The notes below the pieces were generated by a model. The model was not told the DNA's origin, searched no databases, and saw nothing but the letters and a program-made list of their open reading frames with translations. Shown piece by piece: positions 33,950-42,358 of a stretch of DNA of 43,198 nt (positions are counted from its first letter, which is position 1; every line of letters begins with the position of its first letter). The position numbers and the translations under genes were made by a program. Source of the DNA: Candidatus Iainarchaeum sp. (lineage in GTDB: Archaea > Iainarchaeota > Iainarchaeia > JAGGVJ01); contig JAGGVJ010000033.1 in the NCBI GenBank assembly GCA_021158055.1, forward strand, positions 1 through 43,198, given 5' to 3'.

Positions 33950-35710
33950 TTACTTTAAAATCAATACTCTTGACCCGTAAGCGGGAACCGAAATCCTGAA
34001 ATCTGCCGGGTCTGCGACCGTGAAGGTTTCGCCTGAGAGTTCGTCTTTTAATTTATCCCTTTTTTTGAAAGGAATATCCAAAATGCTTGTTGCCTGCTTG
34101 TCGTTGAAATTTATCACAACCACAACATTTTCATCCTCGTAGGTTCTGGAATATGCATAAGTGTTATCTCCGGATTTCCAGACGTTTTCTAGGGTGCCAT
34201 ATTTTAGGGCGTTGTTGTTGTTTCTTATGTTCAGAACTTTTTTCCAATGGGAACGCCTAATATTTACGGGATACTTTATAGATTGTATATTGAGCTCATC
34301 CAACATTTCAGATGGTGGTTCCTCTATAATTTCGAATTGTGATACTTTAGGCACACCTGGGATTGTAGAAAGAAGTGTAACAGTAAGGAGATATTTGGGA
34401 TCATTTAAGATGAAGTTTATAATAGAATGACCAAATAGATTCCAATTTCTCAACATACGGTAACGTGTTCTATTATAATTAATAGGTTCATTCTTAAACC
34501 ATAAAACGAAATCTTTTGAATTGAGATTATTTGTTATTACCTGTTCATTAATCAATTTAATAAAAAGATAATCTTCACTTATCTCTGCAATTTCGTCCAT
34601 CTCAGTGGAGGTGCGATAATAAGGATATTTACATGCCCAATCCGATGCATGCGGATTTGTGGAGATGCCTTCAGAGGTATAAATCTGATTAGGTTTTGTA
34701 AGTTTTCTTAATTCTCTATATAAATCCATTGGGGAATAATCACCAAATATAACCGGGTCGGGACATGTTTCCTTATTGCAAATATGCCAGGTCGTATCTT
34801 CCGCAAAACAGGGATTAATGGCTGGATGATCTATTCTCATCCCATCAAATCCACGTTTGTTTATTTCTTTATCGTATAATTCCTTAAATATCTTTATAAC
34901 ATCCTCATTTTTTGGATTAATGAATAGTCCGTGCCCTGAAAATTCACAGGCATATTCTCCATCTAAATTTTTTATCAGAATATCTTTTTCTTTATTGGCA
35001 ACCTGATATTGATACAAAAATCCCCCAACCCTATCTCTATCATAGTCAATTCCTGTAGACCATGAAGCAACTCTCCCCTGACATGCAGGCAATTGGGGTG
35101 CAGTGGTTGCTGTCTCAAACATTGTTATCACTTTTAGTCCATTGCTATGGGCTTCGGTAAGAAATGTGGAAAGTTCTGCCTCAGTTCCTCTTGCAGGATC
35201 AAGATTATCATAATTACTTATCTGCCATCGAAATCCCGGTGTCTTAGAATTACAATGTTCCCATATAGGTGTAAGTTCAATAAGATTTACTCCAGTATCC
35301 TTGAGGATTGAAACAATATCGTTAAGTTCTTCAAATGTCGCAGTTTTCACGACCAATTCTTCACAAAATGTAGCACCCTCTCGTATCCAGCAATCCCCAT
35401 CATCGTTGTCTGTTAAGCCGTCGCCGTCGTTGTCAATCCCGTCTGTGCAGATTGTTTCTACTTTGACTTCCGGTGTTTTGCAGTCATCATCATTTGCGGG
35501 GGTGCAACCTGTCAGACATTTATTGTCTCCTGAAATGCAACAATCTTTTGGGCAGTTAAAACCGTCTTCTCCTGTTTCGCAGATATTGTTGCCGCATTCC
35601 GTTGATATGATTGTCGTGGTTGTTGTAAGTTTGGGTTTCTGTATGCATCCTGCCAACAGGATAACTGCTATTGCAACTATTCCTACTCCAATCAAGATTT
35701 TTCTATCCAT
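33950..35710 (-). CDS. GH13-like (alpha-amylase family) lipoprotein
   Basis: 586 residues. The signal ends in lipobox LLAGC (Cys22). A Thr tract and the Cys-rich module follow, then a Ca-binding-like DGIDNDGDGLTDNDDGDC. The barrel has FDGMRIDHPAIN (about residue 287, nucleophile region) and IYTSEGIS (about 341, acid region). IPGVPKVSQFE matches the late GH13 motif. Odd points: region I lacks the usual DxxxNH, and the final NHD is NFILNDPKYLL. The C-terminal beta domain ends GSRVLILK. Alpha-glucan cleavage at the cell surface is likely, but the altered motifs could mean a different substrate or lost activity. It is the first gene of a leftward operon. Confidence 0.82.
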   Translation of the reverse strand: MDRKILIGVGIVAIAVILLAGCIQKPKLTTTTTIISTECGNNICETGEDGFNCPKDCCISGDNKCLTGCTPANDDDCKTPEVKVETICTDGIDNDGDGLTDNDDGDCWIREGATFCEELVVKTATFEELNDIVSILKDTGVNLIELTPIWEHCNSKTPGFRWQISNYDNLDPARGTEAELSTFLTEAHSNGLKVITMFETATTAPQLPACQGRVASWSTGIDYDRDRVGGFLYQYQVANKEKDILIKNLDGEYACEFSGHGLFINPKNEDVIKIFKELYDKEINKRGFDGMRIDHPAINPCFAEDTTWHICNKETCPDPVIFGDYSPMDLYRELRKLTKPNQIYTSEGISTNPHASDWACKYPYYRTSTEMDEIAEISEDYLFIKLINEQVITNNLNSKDFVLWFKNEPINYNRTRYRMLRNWNLFGHSIINFILNDPKYLLTVTLLSTIPGVPKVSQFEIIEEPPSEMLDELNIQSIKYPVNIRRSHWKKVLNIRNNNNALKYGTLENVWKSGDNTYAYSRTYEDENVVVVINFNDKQATSILDIPFKKRDKLKDELSGETFTVADPADFRISVPAYGSRVLILK

Positions 35711-35758
35711 AATATAACCATCCGTATAATACTGTGATTATAATACTGTAATTATTAT

Positions 35759-35839
35759 CCACCCATAATAATTATCCACCCATAATAATTATCCATCCAT
35801 AATAATTATCCATCCATAATAATTATCCACCCATAAAAC
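35759..35839. repeat. 17-bp tandem repeats upstream of the GH13-like gene
   Basis: Units start at 35759, 35776, 35793, 35810 and 35827 (the last partial); the variants are CCACCC or CCATCC followed by ATAATAATTAT. On the minus strand each reads ATTATTATGGATGGAT-like, close to the actual gene start region (TATATTATGGATAG) at 35710. They fill the spacer between the broken racemase gene and the operon start. Confidence 0.85.
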
Positions 35840-35853
35840 TTAGTTTGCACACA

Positions 35854-36544
35854 CTACTTCAACATGGTTTCAACCGTCGCATCTGCAAAAATCTTCATCG
35901 TGTCAAATATTTTCAGTTTACCGTGTTCCAGGATAAGCAACTGCAAATCAGTGCACGCCAAAACAACACAGTCAACATCTTCACTTTCAAAACCAGTAAT
36001 AATCCCAATCAACTCTTTGCGGTCCCTGTTATTTTGCTGCCCGGTAACCAGATTGTGAATGACTTTACCCATTTTTGCCTGCTGGAAATCATCAGGAGCC
36101 GCAAACCCGATGTTGTTTTTCTCAAACGCATTTTCATACAACTTGTTTTTGATAGTTGCTGAAGTTGAAACAAGCCCGACTTTGTTCATCTTGTTTTCCT
36201 TCAAAAACTTTACTGTCTCCTCAATTATGCTCAAAACCGGAACACCAACCGATTCACGTATTTCTTCAATGAAAACATGCAAGGAATTGCAGGGCATCAC
36301 AACAAAATCAACACCGCTTTCTTCAAGCCTTTAAGCCTCGCGCGTCAAAAAAGGCAAACATCTTTCAATGCCGAAATTTCTTAAAATTGCATCTTCTTCA
36401 ATTTCATACGGCAACGGAACACTTGAAATAAAAATTGGGAGCCGGTTGATTTTGTTTTTTTTTCTGGCAGGAAAAAACAAGATCCAGATAAAACTCGGAA
36501 GTGGTTTCCGGTCCGAGCCCGCCGATTACACCAACAGTTCTCAT
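35854..36544 (-). pseudogene. Aspartate/glutamate racemase family pseudogene
   Basis: ATG 36544 begins RTVGVIGGLGPETTSEFYLDL, typical of the family. The frame is lost at a nine-base run (36455-36463): with one base fewer, QKKNKINRLPIFISSVPLPYEIEED follows, as expected. A TAA at 36333-36331 then sits where TREA-K-RLEESGVDFVVMPCNS should carry a lysine. The rest, VGLVSTSATIKNKLYENAF and VVLACTDLQLL (second catalytic Cys), is intact to 35854. Two independent lesions, one of them a nonsense change that no homopolymer miscount explains, make this a real pseudogene. Confidence 0.85.
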
Positions 36545-36653
36545 ACCTATTAAAATGCTTTTTCTTTTATATATATATATTTTTGAAAAAATTTTTGATT
36601 GTCTTTAGCTGCATGAAAACAAAAAATGTTGCATAGCGCTTAATAAAAAATAA

Positions 36654-37007
36654 TTACCTTTTAAGCAATTTTTCTGTTAATTTTTCCGGTTCAAATGCCT
36701 CTTTCAAATAACCGGCTACTTCTTTAGAATCAAAACCCCTGCATGAAAACAAATCAAAATACAAAGATCCCTTGAACGGATAAGTATGAACGCTCACGTG
36801 GCTGTCAGATATTATCACAAACCCCGTAACACCGCTTTCTTCTCTGTCCCCGTGCTCGTAATACAGCACACACGGTTTTGTTATCGCTTTCATTTTCACG
36901 ATCTTTACCAAGTCAACAAGAGTGTTCTCAATAAACTTTTCATCTGAAAGCCCGCTTAAATTCCTGCATTCCTTCAAATCAACCGTTAAATGATGTCCAT
37001 CTTTCAT
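36654..37007 (-). CDS. speH: S-adenosylmethionine decarboxylase proenzyme SpeH
   Basis: This pyruvoyl enzyme supplies decarboxylated SAM for polyamine synthesis. Its 117 residues match the short prokaryotic class. It has HHLTVDLKECRNL at the N-terminus, the self-cleavage motif SDSHVSVHTYP (residues 67-77, Ser69 becoming the pyruvoyl group) and the catalytic Cys89 in FSCRGFD. The residue before Ser69 is Asp68, where Glu is normal. No spermidine synthase is adjacent. It stands alone between the racemase pseudogene and a divergent peptidase gene. Confidence 0.93.
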   Translation of the reverse strand: MKDGHHLTVDLKECRNLSGLSDEKFIENTLVDLVKIVKMKAITKPCVLYYEHGDREESGVTGFVIISDSHVSVHTYPFKGSLYFDLFSCRGFDSKEVAGYLKEAFEPEKLTEKLLKR

Positions 37008-37178
37008 TCCAATGCCTTTTGTTTTTTTAATCTCTTTGACTTTTAATATTCTAATTTTTTAAACACACCCTAATTACAAACAACAAACTAAAAAACACCA
37101 AAGTCATTTAAGATAAAAGTCATTTAAAATAATATACAATAACAGATTTCATAAATATACAATAAACGATGTGATCAT

Positions 37179-38135
37179 ATGAACGGAGCAAAAAGCGCAG
37201 TGGAAAAATGCCTTGCAATAAAAAAAGGTGAAGAAATACTCATAATCACAGATGAGAAAAAAATAAGGATAGCAACCCTTCTTGCAGACGAATGCATAAA
37301 AATCGGTGCGAAAGTAACAACTGTGTTCCTGCAGAAAACACAGCGACCGCTTACAGAAATCCCAAAATGCATTGAAAAAGCGGCAATTGCATGCGATGTC
37401 GCAATGACTCCATTTTCAAGCTTTCACGAAGAAGGGACATTTCGATTCAGGCTAATCAAACTGCTTGCGGAAAACAATGCACGGGTCGCGCACATGCCAA
37501 ACATCCCCTTGTCGGCAATTGAATCCGGGGCAATCGGAGCTGATTTCAAAGAGATAAAAAAAGCAAGTGAAAAAATCACTGAAAAACTCAAAGGCTCGGA
37601 TGAAATAACAATTGTTTCAGGAAAAAACAAAAAACTCACCTTTTCAATCAAAAACGCAAAAACACTAATTGACGACGGGAACCTCACAAAACCCGGAAAC
37701 TGGGGAAACCTTCCCGCAGGAGAAGCATTTTTAGTCCCTGTTCCTGAAACAGGCAACGGTGAATTTGAATGCAATGTCACCGCCGGCGGAATCGGAAAAA
37801 TAATGACCCCGATCACACTGGTTTTTGAAAACGGAAAGATTGTAAAAATAAACGGAAAAAGCAGTCAAGCAGACAAAATCAGAAACGCAATCAAAAACGC
37901 GACCGGGGGAAAAGACATCTTGTGCGAGTTCGGAATCGGCACAAACCCGTTTGCGAAACAATGCGGAAACACGCTCGTAGACGAAAAACTAATGGGCACC
38001 TGCCACATCGCAGTCGGGGAAAACACCGGGTTCGGGGGGAACAACAGCTCAAGCATACACATTGACTTTGTCACAAGCAACCCAAAATTTTTTTCAGGAG
38101 AAAAAGAACTTGACTTAAATGTGCAAAATGATTAA
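37179..38135 (+). CDS. M29-like leucyl aminopeptidase (COG2309-type)
   Basis: 318 residues. The N-terminal alpha/beta part (KGEEILIITDEKKIRIATLLADECIKIGAKVTTV) and the metal-binding C-terminal part are both present: GNLPAGEAFLVPVPETGNGEFEC, CEFGIGTNPFAK, LMGTCHIAVGENTGFGGNNSSSIHIDFV. The Glu and His ligands of M29-type aminopeptidases sit in these motifs. It is somewhat shorter than the usual 370-410 residues, mainly in the middle. Peptide recycling in the cytoplasm is likely. Start ATG 37179 follows GTGATC. AAAGTCATTTAA occurs twice in its upstream region. Confidence 0.85.
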   Translation: MNGAKSAVEKCLAIKKGEEILIITDEKKIRIATLLADECIKIGAKVTTVFLQKTQRPLTEIPKCIEKAAIACDVAMTPFSSFHEEGTFRFRLIKLLAENNARVAHMPNIPLSAIESGAIGADFKEIKKASEKITEKLKGSDEITIVSGKNKKLTFSIKNAKTLIDDGNLTKPGNWGNLPAGEAFLVPVPETGNGEFECNVTAGGIGKIMTPITLVFENGKIVKINGKSSQADKIRNAIKNATGGKDILCEFGIGTNPFAKQCGNTLVDEKLMGTCHIAVGENTGFGGNNSSSIHIDFVTSNPKFFSGEKELDLNVQND

Positions 38136-38157
38136 TCGGGCGTGAATCTTACTGGTT

Positions 38158-38908
38158 TCAGTTAACTAAAAATTCTTTGATCTGCTTGAACAAATTTTTT
38201 CTGTCTTCCTTCTTTTTAAAATTGTGGTCCCCGTCAATTTTCACATACTTCGCGTTCTTCAGATGCTCATACTCTTCATAGTACTTGTCTGCAAGAACTT
38301 CGTCTTGATTGGGCTTGAAAAGGATCAGATCAGTTTTTGAGCCCAACTCCTCGACATACTCAACAGGTTCAAACTGCCTTAAAGTGCGCCAGAAATCACG
38401 ACCCATCACCTGAACAACACCACTTGTTCTCGGGTAAAAAGTCAGCCTGTCCTCGTTTATCCTGCCGCCGTTTGACACGATCCTTTTTTTCAGCTGGTCT
38501 ATTATGAACCCCGTGTCTGAATTTGGAATGGACGTAAAAACCGTTTTCTTAATCATGAAAGGCGAAAGCAATAAAACGACAAAAGCCCCAAGGGAATGCG
38601 CAATTATGTTGATATTTTTTCCCTTGTAAGTTTTCTGGCATACCTTATCACAAAATCAACGTCACCTGCCGCCTTCTGAAACTGGAACTCGTAATCTTCA
38701 CCTTCGCTTTTCCCGTAACCGGACAAGTCAAACCTTATCGTCAAAAAATCATCTTTCAGGTAACCCGAAAGATCCAAAAAAGAATCAAACCCCTCGTTTT
38801 TATCAGTCCCGTAGCCGTGGACAAAAACTATGACATCACTTGCCGCCTCACCCCCTCAATCAAGACATCAAGGTTTTCCCCGAAAATGTTTTTAATGGTT
38901 GTTTTCAT
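38158..38908 (-). pseudogene. Alpha/beta hydrolase gene with two frameshifts
   Basis: Starts at ATG 38908. The frames join if one G is added to G5 (38851-38855), giving LIEGGEAASDVIVFVHGYG, and one A to A6 (38615-38620), giving TREKNINIIAHSLGAFVV. The joined protein of about 250 residues has the oxyanion-region HGYG, FDLSGYGKSEG, the nucleophile elbow AHSLGA, FKPNQDEV and the final His in GDHNF, so it was an esterase/lipase-type hydrolase. Both breaks are single bases in homopolymers: either recent decay or base-calling error. The longest intact frame is 38158-38571. Confidence 0.8.
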
Positions 38909-39095
38909 GCAGTAAATCTGAAAAAAAGACTATAAATGGATTTGGTTTTGATTACCCTTTCATGCGAAAACCCGCGGCAAAACCGCAAAAAAAGCAATAA
39001 TCATACATTTAATCAGTTTTTTGTAAAACTTTTTTGCGCAAACATCATTTCAGCCTTGAAATGTACATGGGAGTAGTCAAAAAATTATCTATTAT
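38909..39095. other. Spacer with a small GC hairpin
   Basis: GCGG-CAAAA-CCGC near 38972-38984 can pair, with an A-run after it on the plus strand. It fits no standard terminator on either strand. Upstream sequence of the decayed hydrolase is here. No gene is supported. Confidence 0.3.
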
Positions 39096-39338
39096 TTGAA
39101 TAACAAAAAAGACAAACGTGTTAAAAAGCTGATATTTTTAGCGCCGGTAAATGACATTAAAATACCTATTTTAGCAATATTCGGTTCAGAAGATAACTAC
39201 CAATTTGAACCCAAAGAAAAGCTGGAACTGTTAAAAAACATCATTAAATGCGACACCTATTTAATCCAAAACTCAAATCATTGGTTTACTTCTCATGAAA
39301 ACGAATTAACAAAAAAAGTTTTAAATTGGGTAATATAA
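39096..39338 (+). pseudogene. Internally deleted alpha/beta hydrolase remnant
   Basis: An 80-codon frame: KDKRVKKLIFLAPVND joined directly to IKIPILAIFGSEDNYQ, then YLIQNSNHWFTSHENELTKKVLNWV. The two parts are normally separated by about 100 residues in hydrolases (strand after the nucleophile helix; strand with the catalytic Asp and final His). The N-terminal half is missing. It seems to be a deletion remnant of a second hydrolase, next to the first broken one but on the other strand. A genuine 80-residue protein is unlikely. Confidence 0.6.
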
Positions 39339-39554
39339 CAAGGAATACTTACAAAGAAAACAACACCCTTCTTTTTCTTAAACTCCTGCCAAAAAAAGTT
39401 AACTTAAAAAATAACCGTGAGGTTATATTTTTAGTAACTTGGTGAAAACAAAAACATTAACGCAAAATCTGATTTTTTCACTTCAGAAACCCCTGATAAA
39501 ACATCAACACACAAACAGGGTCAAATCACCCGAACAATCAAAGGCAGGAATAAA
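39339..39554. other. Upstream region of tldD
   Basis: 216 bases with no supported gene. GGTTATATTTTTAG at 39421-39434 is a TATA-like candidate for the tldDE transcript, giving a leader of about 95 bases. AGGAATAAA just before ATG 39555 is the Shine-Dalgarno. Confidence 0.4.
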
Positions 39555-41003
39555 ATGGAATCAAACACAGCAAACATACCAAACACAACAGACCTATCAG
39601 CTCAAATACACGACCTGGTTCAAAAAACCGCGCAATACGCCCAAACCGGCCCGCAAATCACATACTGCGACGTGCGGGGCGTGATCGGAGAAAGCAACAC
39701 ACTTTCAATGAGCGACAGCGAAGGAAAAACCGATTCCACAAACGGAATCGGAATAGGGATTCGCGTGCTTGCAGACGGAGCGTGGGGATACACTTCTTCA
39801 ACGCAACTTGATGCGGCAAAACTCAAGGGGAAAGTAGACCAGGCACTCAAAATCGCGCTTGGATTATCACATGCGAAAAAAGACAAGGCGACTGTCCGGG
39901 AACTTGACCCGGTGATCAGAAGCCACAAAACAAAATACAAAATCAATCCCCTTGAAGTTGACATGAAAGAAAAACACGAAATACTGACTCACATGTTTGA
40001 CTGCTGCGAACACGAGGAAATAATCCACAATCAGGCGAGGATCAGCGCGGGACAAACAAGCAAATGGTTTGCAAACACAGAAGGAAGCCTCATTGAAACC
40101 CAGGCTACAAAAACCATAATCTCGCTTTCAGCAGTGTCGCACAGGGACGGGAAAACATCAATGAACTACGACGTCAAAGCCGGAATCGCCGGATTCGAAT
40201 TCATAAAAAACCTTGACATCGAAAAATTCGCAAAAGGAATATATACAAAAGCAGTGGATTTCCTCGACGCAAAACCGTTCAAAGGCGGTGCAATGGACGT
40301 TGTCCTGTCCCCCTCGGTCGGAGGCACCCTTGTCCACGAAGTATTCGGCCACGCAGCAGAAGCCGACTGGGTAACAAACGGAAGGTCCCTTCTCAAAGAC
40401 AAACTCAACACACCCATCGGAAGCGAAATGGTCACAATCTGCGACGACGGCTCAATGAGCAACTCATGGGGGAGCATTTACTTTGACGACGAAGGAATCC
40501 AAAACAAAAACCAGGTACTGGTTGAAAACGGAATGCTAAAAGGATACATGCACTCGCGCGAAACAGCCTGCAAAATGGGTGTCCCTGAAACCGGAAACGG
40601 GCGGGCGCAAGACTACAACCACAGAGTGATACCTCGGATGACAAACACATACCTCAAAAAAGGGGACTTTGAAGTTGATGAAATGATTGAAGGGATAAAA
40701 AACGGCATAATCGTCGACAAATACACCTGCGCCCTTGAAGACCCTGCGGGAGGAAGCTTTGAGCTCAAGACTCTCGGGGGATATGTCATAAAAAACGGAA
40801 AAACGGAAACGCCGATTGCAAGAACAACCCTTTCAAGCCCTTCATTCATAGACACATTCAACAATATTGACGCGCTCTCAAAAAACATGAGCAAAGACAA
40901 CATCGGGATGTGCGGGAAAGGACACGAGGACTGGGTGCCTGTCGGAAACCCGTCGCCGTTCATAAGGATACGGAACCTCATAGTCAACGGGGGTGATTCA
41001 TGA
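39555..41003 (+). CDS. tldD: TldD metalloprotease subunit
   Basis: 482 residues. It is the zinc-bearing partner of the TldD/TldE heterodimeric protease that degrades unfolded or modified peptides. The active motif HEVFGH is at residues 261-266 (HExxxH), within GGTLVHEVFGHAAEADW. Other family marks are GIGIRVLADGAWGYTSS near the N-terminus and the late GGSFELKTLGGYVIKNG and NGRAQDYNHRVIPRMTNTY. Its stop overlaps the tldE start, so the two are translationally coupled. No RiPP precursor or gyrase-toxin target is visible nearby, so a general peptide-turnover role is inferred. Confidence 0.96.
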   Translation: MESNTANIPNTTDLSAQIHDLVQKTAQYAQTGPQITYCDVRGVIGESNTLSMSDSEGKTDSTNGIGIGIRVLADGAWGYTSSTQLDAAKLKGKVDQALKIALGLSHAKKDKATVRELDPVIRSHKTKYKINPLEVDMKEKHEILTHMFDCCEHEEIIHNQARISAGQTSKWFANTEGSLIETQATKTIISLSAVSHRDGKTSMNYDVKAGIAGFEFIKNLDIEKFAKGIYTKAVDFLDAKPFKGGAMDVVLSPSVGGTLVHEVFGHAAEADWVTNGRSLLKDKLNTPIGSEMVTICDDGSMSNSWGSIYFDDEGIQNKNQVLVENGMLKGYMHSRETACKMGVPETGNGRAQDYNHRVIPRMTNTYLKKGDFEVDEMIEGIKNGIIVDKYTCALEDPAGGSFELKTLGGYVIKNGKTETPIARTTLSSPSFIDTFNNIDALSKNMSKDNIGMCGKGHEDWVPVGNPSPFIRIRNLIVNGGDS

Positions 41004-42346
41004 TGTTTGAAGAAATACTCAAAAGCGGGAACTGCGAAGTGTACTCAAGCAACGTCAGGGTTGCCGACGCAAACCTTGACAACGACGTCAACGCGTTAAG
41101 GTCAACAAACGAAAGCGGGTACTCAATCCGCGTTCTTGAAAACCTCAAAATAGGCAATGCATCTTCAAACGATTTTTCTGTTCAAAGCATCCGAAACACC
41201 CTTGAAACCGCAAAAAAACTAAGCGGTTTCGGAAAAGAAATCCCAAAAAACTTTTCATTTTGCGACACCGGCAAAAAATCAGACGCAAAACAAAACTTTG
41301 ACAACCTACTCTCAACACAACTCGACGAATGCTGCAGCAAGCTCGCGGAAATCACCCTGCAGAAAGCAAGCGATCAAAACGTGAAAATCACGAACTGTTC
41401 CATCAAAACAATTCAAGTGGACTTTCGCGTGCAAAACAGCCTTGGAATCGACAAGCAGGAAAAAGGAACCTTCGTGGTTGCGGCAATCGACTCAAAAGCA
41501 AACACAAACAAACCCTTGGCAGAACTTTCATCAACGTTTTCCTCAAGAATTCTTGACGAAAAAGAATACGAAAAATGGGTTTCTGAAAGGTTTGAGCTCA
41601 CAAAACTGTTTGTTGAGCCGAAAAAAATTGAATCCGGAAAATACCCGCTTTTGATTGAACCTGGAGTGTTCTCGCCGCTTATCGCAGACACTGTCGGGTA
41701 CTGGGCAAGCGGAAAATCACGCGTTGACAAAATAAGCTTTTTTGAAGGCAAAAAAAACCAGCAGGTATTCTCGGAAAAACTGTCAATCACAGACGACGCA
41801 CTGTTTGAGAACGCCCCTTCCACAAGCTCGATTGACATGGAAGGAAACCCCACGAGGCAAACTGAAATCATAAAAAACGGAACTTTCAATTCTTTTTTCT
41901 ATGACCAGCTTTACGCAAGCTACTTTGACGAACAGGCAACAGGAAACGCAAAAAAGCAATCCGGAATGGGCGGGGAAAAAATTTATTCAAGCTCCACATT
42001 TTGCGGCTCAAACAACCTCGTGGTTGAACGCGGAAGTCACTCAATTGAAGAACTAAAGCAGGACTTTGAAGGAATAATCATTGAAGGCGCGGGTCTTCCG
42101 ATGGCTGACAGCGAAACAGGAGAATTCGGGTTTGAAATCCGAAACGGCCTGCTTTCAAAAAACAAAGAACTTACCCCCGTGCGCTACGGGATATTTGCAG
42201 GAAACGTCAAGGCAATACTCAACCAAATCAGCGCGTTTTCAAAAGAAAGAGACACCGTTCCAGACGAACGCACGGCTGAATTCAACAGTTCCTGCGTGTG
42301 CCCGTGGGCAAAACTTGAAAACCAGACAATTGTCGGCGGGAAATAA
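41000..42346 (+). CDS. tldE: TldE/PmbA protease subunit
   Basis: 448 residues. It is the non-metal partner of TldD. It lacks an HExxxH and has the family's GYSIRVLENLKIGNASSND, LIEPGVFSPLIADTVGYW, TSSIDMEGNPTRQTEIIKNG, and a long C-terminal beta region ending near CVCPWAKLENQTIVGG. ATG 41000 (ATGATG, so 41003 is possible) overlaps the tldD stop and has GGTGATTC upstream. Its end is 12 bases from the convergent unknown gene. The pair is intact, unlike many genes just upstream. Confidence 0.95.
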   Translation: MMFEEILKSGNCEVYSSNVRVADANLDNDVNALRSTNESGYSIRVLENLKIGNASSNDFSVQSIRNTLETAKKLSGFGKEIPKNFSFCDTGKKSDAKQNFDNLLSTQLDECCSKLAEITLQKASDQNVKITNCSIKTIQVDFRVQNSLGIDKQEKGTFVVAAIDSKANTNKPLAELSSTFSSRILDEKEYEKWVSERFELTKLFVEPKKIESGKYPLLIEPGVFSPLIADTVGYWASGKSRVDKISFFEGKKNQQVFSEKLSITDDALFENAPSTSSIDMEGNPTRQTEIIKNGTFNSFFYDQLYASYFDEQATGNAKKQSGMGGEKIYSSSTFCGSNNLVVERGSHSIEELKQDFEGIIIEGAGLPMADSETGEFGFEIRNGLLSKNKELTPVRYGIFAGNVKAILNQISAFSKERDTVPDERTAEFNSSCVCPWAKLENQTIVGGK

Positions 42347-42358
42347 AAACAAAAAGAA

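Noticed and set aside
36331-36333. Recoded TAA (readthrough)
   Set aside because: Other genes in the window end normally in TAA, and the same gene also has a frame loss, so pseudogene is simpler.
38972-38984. Intrinsic terminator
   Set aside because: The T-run lies before rather than after the stem on the strand where it would be needed.
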